A stretch of 64,000 nt of DNA, from NCBI RefSeq assembly GCF_019890675.1, contig NZ_JAIOAA010000003.1, positions 558,001-622,000 on the forward strand. Reading direction: 5' to 3'. This DNA is from Micromonospora sp. PLK6-60. Lineage in GTDB: Bacteria > Actinomycetota > Actinomycetes > Mycobacteriales > Micromonosporaceae. Positions within the stretch are counted from its first letter, which is position 1. Each line of letters starts with the position of its first letter. Shown here in pieces: positions 35,569-43,703 of this stretch. Made by a program: the position numbers and the translations under genes. The notes beneath the pieces were generated by a model, which was not told the origin of the DNA, made no database searches, and saw only the letters and a program-made list of their open reading frames with translations.

Positions 35569-36929
35569 GTCCGGTCCACGGGCAGGTCGACGGTGAACGT
35601 GCTGCCCCGGCCCGGCTCGCTGGCCAGCTGCAGGTTGCCGCCGAGCAGGGTGACCAGCCGCCGCGCGTACGGCAGGCCGAGGCCGGTGCCGCCGACCCGG
35701 CTGGTCCCGGGCACCTGGTAGAACTCCTCGAAGATCCGCTCGTGCAGCTCGGGCGGGATGCCCACGCCGGTGTCGGCGACGGTCAGCCGCCACCGGTCGC
35801 CGACCCGCCGTGCCTGCATCCGGACCTCTCCCCGCTCGGTGAACTTGAGCCCGTTGTGCAGCAGGTTACGCAGCACCTGCGCCAACAGCACCTCGTCCGA
35901 CCGGACGATCGCGGGCGTCGGCGGCTCCTCCACGACGAGGGTGACCTCGGGCCGGGCGCTGAGCGCGCGCAGCGTCCCGCGCAACTGCCCGAAGACGACC
36001 CGCAGGTCGACGTCGGCCCAGTCCGGCTCGATCCGGCCGGACTCGGCCTTCGCCAGGTCGAGCAGGTCGTTGACCAGGGTGAGCAGGTCGGCCGCCGCGG
36101 AGCGGATCAGCTCGACCTGCTGGGACTGCTCGGGGGTGAGCGGGTCGGAGGCGGAGTCGGTGAGCAGCCGCCCCAGCCCGATGATCGCGGTGACCGGGGC
36201 CCGCAGCTCGTGCGAGACGTTGGCCAGGAACCGGCTCTTCGACTCGCTGGCGGCGCGGAGCTGGGCGGACTTCTCGTCCAGCTCGGCGTAGAGGGCGACC
36301 ACGCCCCGGTTGGTCTCCTCCAGTTCCTCGGAGAGCTGGCCGTAGAGCGCCATCACGCCCCGGTTGGTCTCCTCCAGCTCGGCGTTGAGCACGGCCAGCT
36401 CGTCCCGCTGGCTGCGTACCTCGTCCAGGGCGGCGATCAGCTGGGCGTTCTGCTCGGCCAACTCGTCCAGGGCGCTGCCCGGGGCGCTGGTGCCGAGCGC
36501 CGCGCGCAGCTCGGTCAGCCGGTCCGGGGTCAGCGCCTGTGCGTTGGCGGGCACTCGTCGGGACATCCTGACGACCGTATCCCCCCCGACCTGGACCGCG
36601 CTCAGCGTGTCGACCAGGCGGGCCACCGCGCCGGACGCCGGTTCGTACCGGTCGCCGGGCAGGGGGCGGGCGGGGGCCAGGTCGACCCAGAGCACGAACC
36701 GGCCGTCGGTGGCGTCGAGTTCGGTGCGGAACGTGACGTCGGCGCCGCCCACCGCGTGCAGCAGGTCCCGGGCCACCTCGCTGAGCGCGGTGGCGATGCG
36801 GACCTGGTCCTGGTGTTCCAGGCCGACGGCGGCGGCCACCTCCCGGCCCCGCTGACGGATCAGGAAGATGTCCTGCTCCACCCGCAGCGCCATCCGCAGC
36901 AGCGGCTCCGGTTCGACCGCGCCGGTCAC
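35565..36929 (-). CDS. Sensor kinase with RsbT-like N-terminus
   Basis: 454 residues from a GTG (36929) overlapping the upstream stop. Residues about 20-130 resemble an RsbT/RsbW-type ATPase fold (EVAAAVGLEHQDQVRIATAL, then SEVARDLLHAVGG) without a clear G-box. A repeated coiled coil follows (ELEETNRGVMALYGQLSEEL and ELEETNRGVVALYAELDEKS), then HisKA with FLANVSHELRAPVTAIIGLG near 240, and HATPase (NLLHNGLKFT, DTGVGIPPE, GGTGLGLPYARRL). It probably phosphorylates the receiver of the downstream phosphatase, tying two-component signalling to the stressosome. Confidence 0.88.
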   Translation of the reverse strand: MTGAVEPEPLLRMALRVEQDIFLIRQRGREVAAAVGLEHQDQVRIATALSEVARDLLHAVGGADVTFRTELDATDGRFVLWVDLAPARPLPGDRYEPASGAVARLVDTLSAVQVGGDTVVRMSRRVPANAQALTPDRLTELRAALGTSAPGSALDELAEQNAQLIAALDEVRSQRDELAVLNAELEETNRGVMALYGQLSEELEETNRGVVALYAELDEKSAQLRAASESKSRFLANVSHELRAPVTAIIGLGRLLTDSASDPLTPEQSQQVELIRSAAADLLTLVNDLLDLAKAESGRIEPDWADVDLRVVFGQLRGTLRALSARPEVTLVVEEPPTPAIVRSDEVLLAQVLRNLLHNGLKFTERGEVRMQARRVGDRWRLTVADTGVGIPPELHERIFEEFYQVPGTSRVGGTGLGLPYARRLVTLLGGNLQLASEPGRGSTFTVDLPVDRT

Positions 36930-37939
36930 GGCTGGGCCCTTGCCACCAGTACGCCGGCGTCGTCGCGGCGGGTGCCGGCGTCCCGCAGCAGGGTGGCCGC
37001 GATCACCAGCGGCGACCGGCCGCCGAGGCCCGGGTAGTCGGCCAGCTCCCAGCGGTCCACCACCCCGTCGCTGTGCATCACCAGCGTCGCCGCCGGCCCG
37101 AACGGGTATTCGTACTCGCGGACGACCGGCCGCTGGTGCCCGGCGATGCCCGGCAGCGAGACCAGGCCCCGGCGTCGCTCGCCCTCGGCGACGACGGCGG
37201 CGGCGATGTTGCCCAGCCCGGCGTAGCGCAGCACACCGGCCGGCGCGTCCAGCTCGGCGACGGCCAGCGCGGCGCCCCGGGTGTGCGACATCGCCCGGTG
37301 CAGGTGCTGCACCACCGCGCCGGGCGGGACGGCCGGCGCGGCGCGGAAGGCGGCGGTGGCGGCCTCGGTGGCCACCGCGGCCAGCGGGCCGTGCCCGAGC
37401 CCGTCGCAGACCAGCACCTGGTGACGTCCGTCGGCGACCCGGACCGCCCACCCGTCGCCGCTGGTCTGCTCGCCGGTGATCGGGCGGGTCAGCCCGGCCG
37501 CCCAGGAGGGTTGTGGCAGCGGGCCCGACCAGATCTGCACGGCGAGCGCGGTGCCCCGGCCCGGTCGTGAGTAGCCGTCGAACCAGCTGGCCTGGCGGGT
37601 GATGGCGCCGAGGCCGATGCCGAGGGTGCCGACGGTGGAGTGCCCGTCCCGGGAGGACAGGGTCAGGTCGGCCATTCCCGGCCCGCTGTCGATGGCGACC
37701 AGCTCCACGCCCGCCCGGCCGGCGCGGCGCGCCGGACGGACCAGCACCGCACCCTCCCGGGCGTGCTTCACCAGGTTGCTGGTCAGCTCGGCGGCCACGA
37801 TGGCCAGGTCGCCCACCCGCTGCTCGCCGAGCTCGAGCTGCCCGCCCAGGCGTTCGGCGGCCCGCCGTACGCCGCTGACCGCGCTGCCCCCCTCCACCCG
37901 GAACCAGAGCCCGGCGTCGGGGACCAGGTCCCGGCTCAT
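36926..37939 (-). CDS. rsbX-like: RsbX-like phosphatase with N-terminal RsbW/RsbT-type ATPase
   Basis: 337 residues. An anti-sigma-type HATPase is at about 10-130 (IVAAELTSNLVKHAREGAVL, AIDSGPGM, GTLGIGLGAITRQA). A short PP2C domain follows at about 150-335 (VLVCDGLGHGPLAAVATEAA, LVMHSDGVVDRWE, RRDDAGVLVA). In Bacillus, RsbX dephosphorylates RsbS and RsbR to reset the stressosome; here that domain is joined to an ATPase. Start and stop each overlap their neighbours by four bases. Assignment to RsbX rests on position after rsbT and on domain type. Confidence 0.87.
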   Translation of the reverse strand: MSRDLVPDAGLWFRVEGGSAVSGVRRAAERLGGQLELGEQRVGDLAIVAAELTSNLVKHAREGAVLVRPARRAGRAGVELVAIDSGPGMADLTLSSRDGHSTVGTLGIGLGAITRQASWFDGYSRPGRGTALAVQIWSGPLPQPSWAAGLTRPITGEQTSGDGWAVRVADGRHQVLVCDGLGHGPLAAVATEAATAAFRAAPAVPPGAVVQHLHRAMSHTRGAALAVAELDAPAGVLRYAGLGNIAAAVVAEGERRRGLVSLPGIAGHQRPVVREYEYPFGPAATLVMHSDGVVDRWELADYPGLGGRSPLVIAATLLRDAGTRRDDAGVLVARAQP

Positions 37940-38355
37940 CGCGACCATTTGGTGACCGTGATCGTGGTGCCCTCGCCCACGCCGGTCCGGATGTCGAACT
38001 CGTCGACCAGCCGGCGGGCGCCGCTGAGCCCCAGGCCCAGCCCCCCGCCGGTCGTGTACCCGTCGGTGAGTGCCAGCTCCAGGTCGGCGATGCCCGGCCC
38101 GGAGTCGGCGAAGACGATGCGCACCCCGCGCCGCCGGTCGTTCTGCACCGTCGACACCTCGACCGTGCCCCCGCCGCCGTAGACCAGGGTGTTGCGGGCC
38201 AGCTCGCTCGCCGCGGTGACCAGCTTGGTCTGGTCCACCAGGGAGAGCTTCGCGGCCACCGCGACCGTACGGACCAGCTGGCGGACCCGCACCACGTCCT
38301 CGTCGCTGCGGATCGCCTGGGTACGCGGGGCCCCCAGGTCGACTCCCGCGGTCAT
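37936..38355 (-). CDS. rsbT: RsbT-like serine kinase (stressosome output)
   Basis: 139 residues, a single HATPase domain with N-box ASELARNTLVYGGGGTVEVS, ADSGPGIADLELALTDGYT and the lid GGGLGLGLSGARRLVDEF. RsbT phosphorylates RsbS and RsbR in the stressosome and then leaves to activate a PP2C phosphatase. It lies between rsbS and the RsbX-like gene, with four-base overlaps at both ends, the classical R-S-T order. Confidence 0.92.
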   Translation of the reverse strand: MTAGVDLGAPRTQAIRSDEDVVRVRQLVRTVAVAAKLSLVDQTKLVTAASELARNTLVYGGGGTVEVSTVQNDRRRGVRIVFADSGPGIADLELALTDGYTTGGGLGLGLSGARRLVDEFDIRTGVGEGTTITVTKWSR

Positions 38356-38765
38356 GCCGTGGCCGTCGTCTCGGCGTCCGCGTCGTCACCGTCCGGCTCG
38401 TACGCGTCCTCGTCGCGGCTGGCCGCGATCAGCTCCATGCCGCGCTCCACGTTCAGCGCGGTGCGGATGCCGTTGAGCGACAGGCCCAGCTCGACCAGGG
38501 TGATGGCGACGGCGGGACGCATCCCGACCACGACCGTCTCGGCGTCGAGCACCTTGGAGATCGAGGCGATGGTGGACAGCATCCGCCCGACGAACGAGTC
38601 GACGATGTCCAGCGCGGTGATGTCGATCAGCACGCCGTGGCAGCCGGTCGCCACGATCCGCTCGGCCAGGTCGTCCTGGAGCTGGATCGCGGTCTGGTCG
38701 GACATGTCGACCTGGATGGAGACCAGCAGCACGTCGCCGATCTTCAGGATCGGAACCCGTTCCAT
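38352..38765 (-). CDS. rsbS: RsbS-like stressosome scaffold (STAS)
   Basis: 137 residues. The STAS domain starts MERVPILKIGDVLLVSIQVD and carries phosphorylatable Ser57 in DIVDSFVGRMLSTIASI, equivalent to Ser59 of Bacillus RsbS. The last 20 residues are acidic and unlike Bacillus. RsbS holds RsbT in the stressosome until phosphorylated. The ATG follows the rsbR stop with no gap. Confidence 0.93.
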   Translation of the reverse strand: MERVPILKIGDVLLVSIQVDMSDQTAIQLQDDLAERIVATGCHGVLIDITALDIVDSFVGRMLSTIASISKVLDAETVVVGMRPAVAITLVELGLSLNGIRTALNVERGMELIAASRDEDAYEPDGDDADAETTATA

Positions 38766-39626
38766 CTAGAGCTCCCGGCGGGACTGGCGGCGGGGCGTCT
38801 CCAGCCCGGTGAGCCGCAGCACGTGGCGCAGCGCGTCGGCCAGGCTCGCCTTGGTGGCGATGTCACCGAACTCGATGCCGAGGGCGACGATCGTCTGGGC
38901 GATCTGCGGGCGGATGCCGGAGATGATGCAGTCCGCGCCCATCAGCCGGGCGGCCACCACCGTCTTGAGGATGTGCTGGGCGACCTGGGTGTCGACGGCC
39001 GGCACGCCGGTGATGTCGATGATCGCGTACGGCGATCCGGTGTCCACCAGGGTCTGCAGCAGCCGCTCCATCACCACCTGGGCGCGGGCCGAGTCGAGCG
39101 TGCCGACCAGCGGGACGGCGACCACGCCCTCCCAGAGCTTGACCACCGGGGTGGAGAGCTCGAGCAGCTGCTCGGCCTGGTCGGCGATCAGGCTCTCCCG
39201 GGCACGCACGTAGGTCTCGAAGGTGAACAGGCCCATCTGGTCGACGAACGAGGAGAAGGCGACGAAGTCGCGCAGCGCGCCGTCGCCCTGCCGGATCTCC
39301 AGCAGCTCCAGCAGGACGTCCTTCAGGGTGAAGACGCTGGCGGCGGTCTCGGTGGCGGAGAAGCCCTGCCGGGCCCGCCCCTGGGACAGCTCGGCGAGCA
39401 CGGCGCGCAGCTCGGCGGCGGCCTCCGCGTCCAGGTCGGTAAGCCCGCTCTCGCCGGCGGTGATCATGCTAGCGTGAAGCTCCATCACCTGCCGCCGCAG
39501 CTCGGCCTGGCTCAGCCGCCCGCGCAGCGAGGTCGCCACCAGCTCGGTCCAGCGTTGCACGACCTGATCGGTGTGCTCGGCGAGCAGACCCGCGAGCCGG
39601 CCGCTCTCTTCCGCGCTCAGCGCCAT
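38766..39626 (-). CDS. rsbR: RsbR-like stressosome sensor
   Basis: 286 residues from an ATG (39626) with a strong GAGGGAGGAA site. The N-terminal half is a helical RsbR sensor domain (HTDQVVQRWTELVATSLRGR, then FVDQMGLFTFETYVRARESL). The C-terminal STAS domain has AIIDITGVPAVDTQVAQHIL with the conserved threonine site and RLMGADCIISGIRPQIAQTI. RsbR and RsbS form the stressosome core. It is the first gene of the operon rsbR-rsbS-rsbT-rsbX-like-kinase-rsbU-like and is divergent from an RsbV-like gene. Confidence 0.93.
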   Translation of the reverse strand: MALSAEESGRLAGLLAEHTDQVVQRWTELVATSLRGRLSQAELRRQVMELHASMITAGESGLTDLDAEAAAELRAVLAELSQGRARQGFSATETAASVFTLKDVLLELLEIRQGDGALRDFVAFSSFVDQMGLFTFETYVRARESLIADQAEQLLELSTPVVKLWEGVVAVPLVGTLDSARAQVVMERLLQTLVDTGSPYAIIDITGVPAVDTQVAQHILKTVVAARLMGADCIISGIRPQIAQTIVALGIEFGDIATKASLADALRHVLRLTGLETPRRQSRREL

Positions 39627-39786
39627 GTTTCCTCCCTCGACCCGAACCGGCCGGACTCTATCACCGGGGTTCCAGCAACTGCTTGCCACGTAGCAATGGA
39701 ATGGGAACGGGCACCCGTACCGGCTCCCGTTCTGCGCATCCCGCCCTCGGTGGGATACCGTTCCACCGATAACAGGAGGTCGGCGA

Positions 39787-40143
39787 ATGTCCTTGACGGT
39801 GCACACGGAACAACGCGGCGACGTCGTCGTCGTGGCGGTCGCGGGCGAGCTGGACATGGCGACGGCGCCCCAGCTGCAGGACCAGATCACGGACCTGCTG
39901 GACAAGGGCCGCAGCCGCCTCGTGTTCGACCTGTCCGAGGTCTCGTTCTGCGACTCGACCGGCCTGTCCGTCTTCGTCCGCGCCAAGAACAGCTGCGACG
40001 AGGCCGGCGGCGTGGTGCGGCTGGCCGCCCCGCAGCGTGGCGTGCTGCGCATCCTCGAGGTCAGCGGCCTCGTCGAGGTGCTGCACACCTACCCGACAGT
40101 GGATGAGGCCGTCGCGGGCGATCCCACCCCGGCCTCCTCCTGA
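39787..40143 (+). CDS. rsbV-like: STAS anti-sigma factor antagonist (RsbV-like)
   Basis: 118 residues. The STAS domain has Ser57 in VSFCDSTGLSVFVRAKNSC and AGELDMATAPQLQDQIT. ATG 39787 follows AGGAGGT. It is divergent from the stressosome operon, so it is the best candidate substrate of the receiver-RsbU phosphatase encoded there. Its anti-sigma kinase and sigma factor are not in the window unless the RsbW-like domains at 22134 or 36926 serve. Confidence 0.88.
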   Translation: MSLTVHTEQRGDVVVVAVAGELDMATAPQLQDQITDLLDKGRSRLVFDLSEVSFCDSTGLSVFVRAKNSCDEAGGVVRLAAPQRGVLRILEVSGLVEVLHTYPTVDEAVAGDPTPASS

Positions 40144-40152
40144 CCCCCACGC

Positions 40153-41493
40153 TCACCGCTCGTCCTCGATGAACCGGGGACGAGCGATCATCATGCCCGC
40201 CGCCGTCTGCACGGCGAGCGCCACGAGCAGGAAGCCGATCGGCGCGGTCCAGCCCCCGGTCGCCTCGTAGAGGATGCCGACCAGCAGCGGGCCCAGCGCG
40301 GCGATCACGTAGCCGGTGCTCTGCGCGAAGGCCGACAGGGCCACCGTCCCGTCGGCGGTGCGGGCGCGCAGCCCGATGGTGGTCAGGATCAGCGGGAACG
40401 CGCCCTGGCCGAGGGCGAGCAGCAGCACCCAGAGCGGCGCCAGGCCGCGCGGGGCCAGCGCCAGGCCGAGGTACGCGGCGGCGGAGAACGCGGTCAGCGA
40501 CAGCACCAGCGGCCGCAGCGTGCGCAGCCGGCCGGCCAGGGTGGGCATCGCCAGCGCCACCGGCACGCCGAGCGCGGTCACCCCGGCGAGCAGCAGCCCG
40601 GCGGTCTCCGCCCGGTAACCGGCGTCCCGGAAGAGCTGGGCCAGCCAGCCCATGATCGCGTACCCGCTCAGCGACTGCGCCCCGAAGTACAGCGCCATGG
40701 CCCGCCCCAGCCCGGTCCGCCCGGGCGAGATCCGGACCCGGGCCGGGACGGCCGCCGGGGTCGCCGCCCGCCGGGCGGCGCGGGCCCGCAGCGCCAGCGG
40801 CACCCACGGGAGTACGGCCAGCGCGGCCATCCCGGCCCAGACGCCGAGCCCGGCCCGCCAGGAGCCGAAGGCGTGCGCCACCGGCACCGCGGACGCGGCG
40901 GCCACCGTCGTGCCCACGGTCAGCGCCATCGTGTACGCCCCGGTGACCAGCCCGGTGCGGTGCGGGAAGTGCTGCTTGACAAGCATCGGCAGCAGGATGT
41001 TCGCCACCGCGATGCCGGCCAGCGCCAGCGCGCTGGTGGCCACGAAGACCGCCGCCGAGTCGGTCACCACCCGCAGCACCTGCCCGACGGTGAGCGCCAG
41101 CATGGCCACCACCAGCACCCGGGCGGCCGGCCAGCGGCGGACCAGCCACGGGGTGAGCGCACCGAGGCCGGCGAAGGCGACGGTGGGCAGCGTGGTCACC
41201 ACGCCGGCCATCGTCCCGGACAGGCCCAGCCCGGTGCGGACCTCGTCGAGCAGCGCGCCGAGGCTGGTCACCGCGGCCCGCAGGTTCACCGCCACCAGCA
41301 GCATGCCGACCAGCACCAGCACGCCGCCACCGAGCACCGGCCGGGCCGGCGTCGACCCCGCCGCCGGCGCAAGGCCGGGCCCGGACCGGCCGGCCTCCGC
41401 CGCCCGGCCGGGCGTCGCGTCGGTGGTCGGCGAGGGTGCGGCGGTGATCCGGTCGGCGACGGGCCCGTCGGCGCAGGCGGTTGGCGGGGTCAT
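40153..41493 (-). CDS. MFS transporter, CynX/NimT type
   Basis: 446 residues with about 12 membrane helices after a 50-residue Pro/Ala-rich cytoplasmic start. The first helix GGGVLVLVGMLLVAVNLRAA and the following VTSLGALLDEVRTGLGLSGT are typical of the cyanate/2-nitroimidazole transporter subgroup. The substrate is unknown. It is divergent from a FadR-type regulator 48 bases away, which probably controls it. Confidence 0.85.
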   Translation of the reverse strand: MTPPTACADGPVADRITAAPSPTTDATPGRAAEAGRSGPGLAPAAGSTPARPVLGGGVLVLVGMLLVAVNLRAAVTSLGALLDEVRTGLGLSGTMAGVVTTLPTVAFAGLGALTPWLVRRWPAARVLVVAMLALTVGQVLRVVTDSAAVFVATSALALAGIAVANILLPMLVKQHFPHRTGLVTGAYTMALTVGTTVAAASAVPVAHAFGSWRAGLGVWAGMAALAVLPWVPLALRARAARRAATPAAVPARVRISPGRTGLGRAMALYFGAQSLSGYAIMGWLAQLFRDAGYRAETAGLLLAGVTALGVPVALAMPTLAGRLRTLRPLVLSLTAFSAAAYLGLALAPRGLAPLWVLLLALGQGAFPLILTTIGLRARTADGTVALSAFAQSTGYVIAALGPLLVGILYEATGGWTAPIGFLLVALAVQTAAGMMIARPRFIEDER

Positions 41494-41541
41494 GAGGTCA
41501 ACCTACAATCATGGGATGAATTTCGGCAGGAGTTGTAACCG

Positions 41542-42225
41542 GTGACACGCCCCGTCGATTCCCTCCCGGTGCCACCGCGTGGCCGCCGGGTGCACGAGAC
41601 GACCGAGCAGCTCAGGGAGCGCATCCTCGGCGGCGAGTGGCCGGTGGGCACGCGCATCCCCACCGAGCCCCAACTGGTCGCCGCGCTCGGCGTGGGGCGG
41701 AACACCGTCCGCGAGGCGGTCCGGGCACTGGTGCACGCGGGGGTGCTGGAGCCCCGCCAGGGCTCCGGGACGTACGTGATCTCCACCGACGAGCTGGCCC
41801 CGGTGGTGGCCCGGCGGCTCACCGACGACCGGATGGCCGAGGTGGTCGAGGTGCGGCGGGCCTTCGAGGTGGAGGCCGCCCGGCTGGCCGCGCTGCGGCG
41901 TACGCCCGAGGACCTGGCGGCGCTCGACGGCGCGCTCGCCGCTCGCGAGGCGGCCTGGCACGGCGGCCGGGTGGACGACTTCGTCGAGGCCGACGCGGCG
42001 CTGCACACGGCAGTGGTGGCCGCCGCGCACAACGCCATGCTCGCCGAGCTGTACGCCTCGGTCGGCACCGCGCTGCGCAGCACCGTCGCCCAGGCCATGG
42101 GCGAGGCGCTACGCCCCGAACGCTACGTCGACCACGGCCGGCTGGTGTCCGCCATCCGGGACGGCGATCCGCACCGGGCAGCGATCGAGGCCGGTGCTTT
42201 TCTGGAGTCGCCACGCGGGGCATAG
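41542..42225 (+). CDS. FadR/GntR family (FCD) transcriptional regulator
   Basis: 227 residues from GTG 41542 (AGGAG ten bases upstream). The winged helix-turn-helix is at about 15-75 (RILGGEWPVGTRIPTEPQLV, ALGVGRNTVREAVRALVHAG). An FCD ligand domain follows, with metal-type motifs (VDDFVEADAALHTAVVAAAH). It is divergent from the MFS gene. The gap holds TACAA and TTGTA half-sites (in 41508-41538) that may be its operator. Confidence 0.87.
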   Translation: MTRPVDSLPVPPRGRRVHETTEQLRERILGGEWPVGTRIPTEPQLVAALGVGRNTVREAVRALVHAGVLEPRQGSGTYVISTDELAPVVARRLTDDRMAEVVEVRRAFEVEAARLAALRRTPEDLAALDGALAAREAAWHGGRVDDFVEADAALHTAVVAAAHNAMLAELYASVGTALRSTVAQAMGEALRPERYVDHGRLVSAIRDGDPHRAAIEAGAFLESPRGA

Positions 42226-42264
42226 GTTGTCCCCGACGGAAAACCGGACAGCACGGGAGTACGG

Positions 42265-42741
42265 ATGCTCAAGGGCTTCAAAGACTTCATCATGCGCGGC
42301 AACGTGGTCGACCTGGCGGTCGGTATCGTCATCGGCGCCGCCTTCACCGGCCTGGTCACCCAGTTCACGAAGTCGTTCCTGGAACCGCTGATCAGGGCGC
42401 TGGGCGGCGGCGAGGACCAGTTCTCGGGCTCCTGGGAGATCACCAAGGACAACTACATCGACTGGGCCGCGTTCGTCAACGCGATCATCACCTTCCTGTT
42501 GACCGCCGCGGTGCTCTACTTCCTGGTGGTCTACCCGATGAACAGGCTCGCCGAGCGCCGCCGCCGGGGCGAGGAGCCGCCGCCCGCCGCGCCGAGCGAG
42601 GAGGTCAAGCTGCTCACCGAGATCCGGGACGCCCTGGTCGCCGCCGGCCAGGCCGCACCCGGCCAGGCGGTGCCCGGCCAGCACCGCGGCGCCCTGGACG
42701 ACGTACTCGGTCGCCGCACGGACCCGCCGGCCCCGCGCTGA
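42265..42741 (+). CDS. mscL: Large-conductance mechanosensitive channel
   Basis: 158 residues. The N-terminal MLKGFKDFIMRGNVVDLAVG and pore helix VGIVIGAAFTGLVTQFTKSF, then the second helix FVNAIITFLLTAAVLYFLVV, are diagnostic of MscL. The C-terminal helix EEVKLLTEIRDALVA is kept, followed by an extra Gly/Pro/Ala-rich tail. The channel opens on hypo-osmotic shock to release solutes. Confidence 0.96.
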   Translation: MLKGFKDFIMRGNVVDLAVGIVIGAAFTGLVTQFTKSFLEPLIRALGGGEDQFSGSWEITKDNYIDWAAFVNAIITFLLTAAVLYFLVVYPMNRLAERRRRGEEPPPAAPSEEVKLLTEIRDALVAAGQAAPGQAVPGQHRGALDDVLGRRTDPPAPR

Positions 42742-42896
42742 CCCCCAGCCCGGCCCGGGCCGGGCGGAAGACGGTTCGGCCGAGAGGCGGCAGTTAGCGG
42801 CTTCCGAGCCCGCCGACGGCACGACATGCCGCAAGTGACGTTCCACAACCCACGCACGTCCGGCCTTCGCGGGGATCCGCGGGGGTCGGACGTGTG

Positions 42897-42912
42897 TCGT
42901 ACACATGTTCGA
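42897..42912. promoter_or_regulatory. lexA box: LexA (SOS) box
   Basis: TCGTACACATGTTCGA, identical to the box at 25698. It ends directly before the -10 TAGAGT (42913-42918) of the 73-residue gene, the usual repressor position. Confidence 0.78.
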
Positions 42913-42918
42913 TAGAGT
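42913..42918 (+). promoter_or_regulatory. -10 element of a leaderless SOS promoter
   Basis: TAGAGT, six bases before the ATG at 42925 and touching the LexA-type box. Confidence 0.6.
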
Positions 42919-42924
42919 GCCGCC

Positions 42925-43146
42925 ATGGAGCAGCGTAAGCACTGGTGGAACGGCAAGTGGGGGCGGCTGGCGCGGCGGGACGTCTTCCTCCGGGTGGACG
43001 CCGACCGCTGGCACGTCGAGCAGCGCGCCGGCGGCGCCGAGGGGGTCTCCCAGTTCTACGAGTACGCCACCGCCGAGGAGGCCGAGGAGACCGTGCGCGC
43101 CCTGCTCACCGGCCCGGACACCTGGCGCGAACTCTCCCCCCGCTGA
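42925..43146 (+). CDS. Small protein under a LexA-type box
   Basis: 73 residues: MEQRKHWWNGKWGRLARRDV, then a beta-rich part (FLRVDADRWHVEQRAGGAEG) and a helical end (YATAEEAEETVRALLTGPDT, WRELSPR). It is rich in Trp and Arg at the start, which would suit nucleic-acid binding. No family is recognised. ATG 42925 is leaderless, with the -10 directly after a LexA-type box, so damage induction is expected. It sits alone between mscL and a palindrome. Confidence 0.78.
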   Translation: MEQRKHWWNGKWGRLARRDVFLRVDADRWHVEQRAGGAEGVSQFYEYATAEEAEETVRALLTGPDTWRELSPR

Positions 43147-43195
43147 GCCGGCCGGGCTCGGCGGGATCCGAAGCCTTGGCGGTCAGGCACTCCCG

Positions 43196-43245
43196 CGAGC
43201 GTGATACCTCTGCGGAATATTTATACCTCTCAGGTATCACGCTCG
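43196..43245. promoter_or_regulatory. AT-rich nested palindrome
   Basis: Arms of 14 bases (CGAGCGTGATACCT / AGGTATCACGCTCG) enclose 22 bases. A second palindrome ATACCT-CTC-AGGTAT (43224-43238) shares the right arm, so two structures exclude each other. The core GAATATTTATACC is strongly AT-rich for this genome. It may be an operator or a structured terminator after the small SOS-type gene. Confidence 0.7.
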
Positions 43246-43327
43246 ATTTCGTCCCGCCGGCCACCCGCGGCGGCCACCGGATCGACGCGGGCGTTTAGCG
43301 GGTGGGCGGGGCGGGAACCGCGCCAGG

Positions 43328-43702
43328 ATGGAGCAGCAGGGCGTTGAGGAGCAGGCGGTGCTGTCCCGGGTCACCACCGGGATGGCGGTGGTGGACGCCA
43401 ACGGCCGCGAGGTCGGCACGGTGGACCTGGTCCAGCGCGGCGATCCGGCCGCGGTGACCGTCCAGGCGCCCACCCCCGACCCGGGCGGCAGCCTGGACGA
43501 GCTGATCGAGTCCGCCGCGGTCGAGGAGCCGGACGTGCCCGCCGACCTCGCCGCCCGGCTGCTGCGCACCGGCTACCTCAAGGTCACCAGCGACCTGGCC
43601 CGCACCGGCGCGGTCTACGTGCTGGCCGACCAGATCGCCACGGTCACCGACGGTCGGGTCCACCTCGACGTGCCGGCGGCCGACCTCCAGCCCGAGCAGT
43701 GA
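43328..43702 (+). CDS. PRC-barrel-like hypothetical protein
   Basis: 124 residues. The N-terminal part LSRVTTGMAVVDANGREVGT, then VDLVQRGDPAAVTVQAP, has the strand pattern of PRC-barrel / DUF2171-like proteins. The end (VYVLADQIATVTDGRVHLDV) is also strand-rich. No catalytic motif is seen, so it may be a binding or scaffold protein. It is convergent with the PPOX gene; the two stop codons are adjacent. Confidence 0.7.
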   Translation: MEQQGVEEQAVLSRVTTGMAVVDANGREVGTVDLVQRGDPAAVTVQAPTPDPGGSLDELIESAAVEEPDVPADLAARLLRTGYLKVTSDLARTGAVYVLADQIATVTDGRVHLDVPAADLQPEQ

Positions 43703-43703
43703 C

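Noticed and set aside
41508..41538. FadR operator from TACAA / TTGTA half-sites
   Set aside because: The arms are only five bases and unevenly spaced; kept as a remark in the regulator entry and not as a feature.
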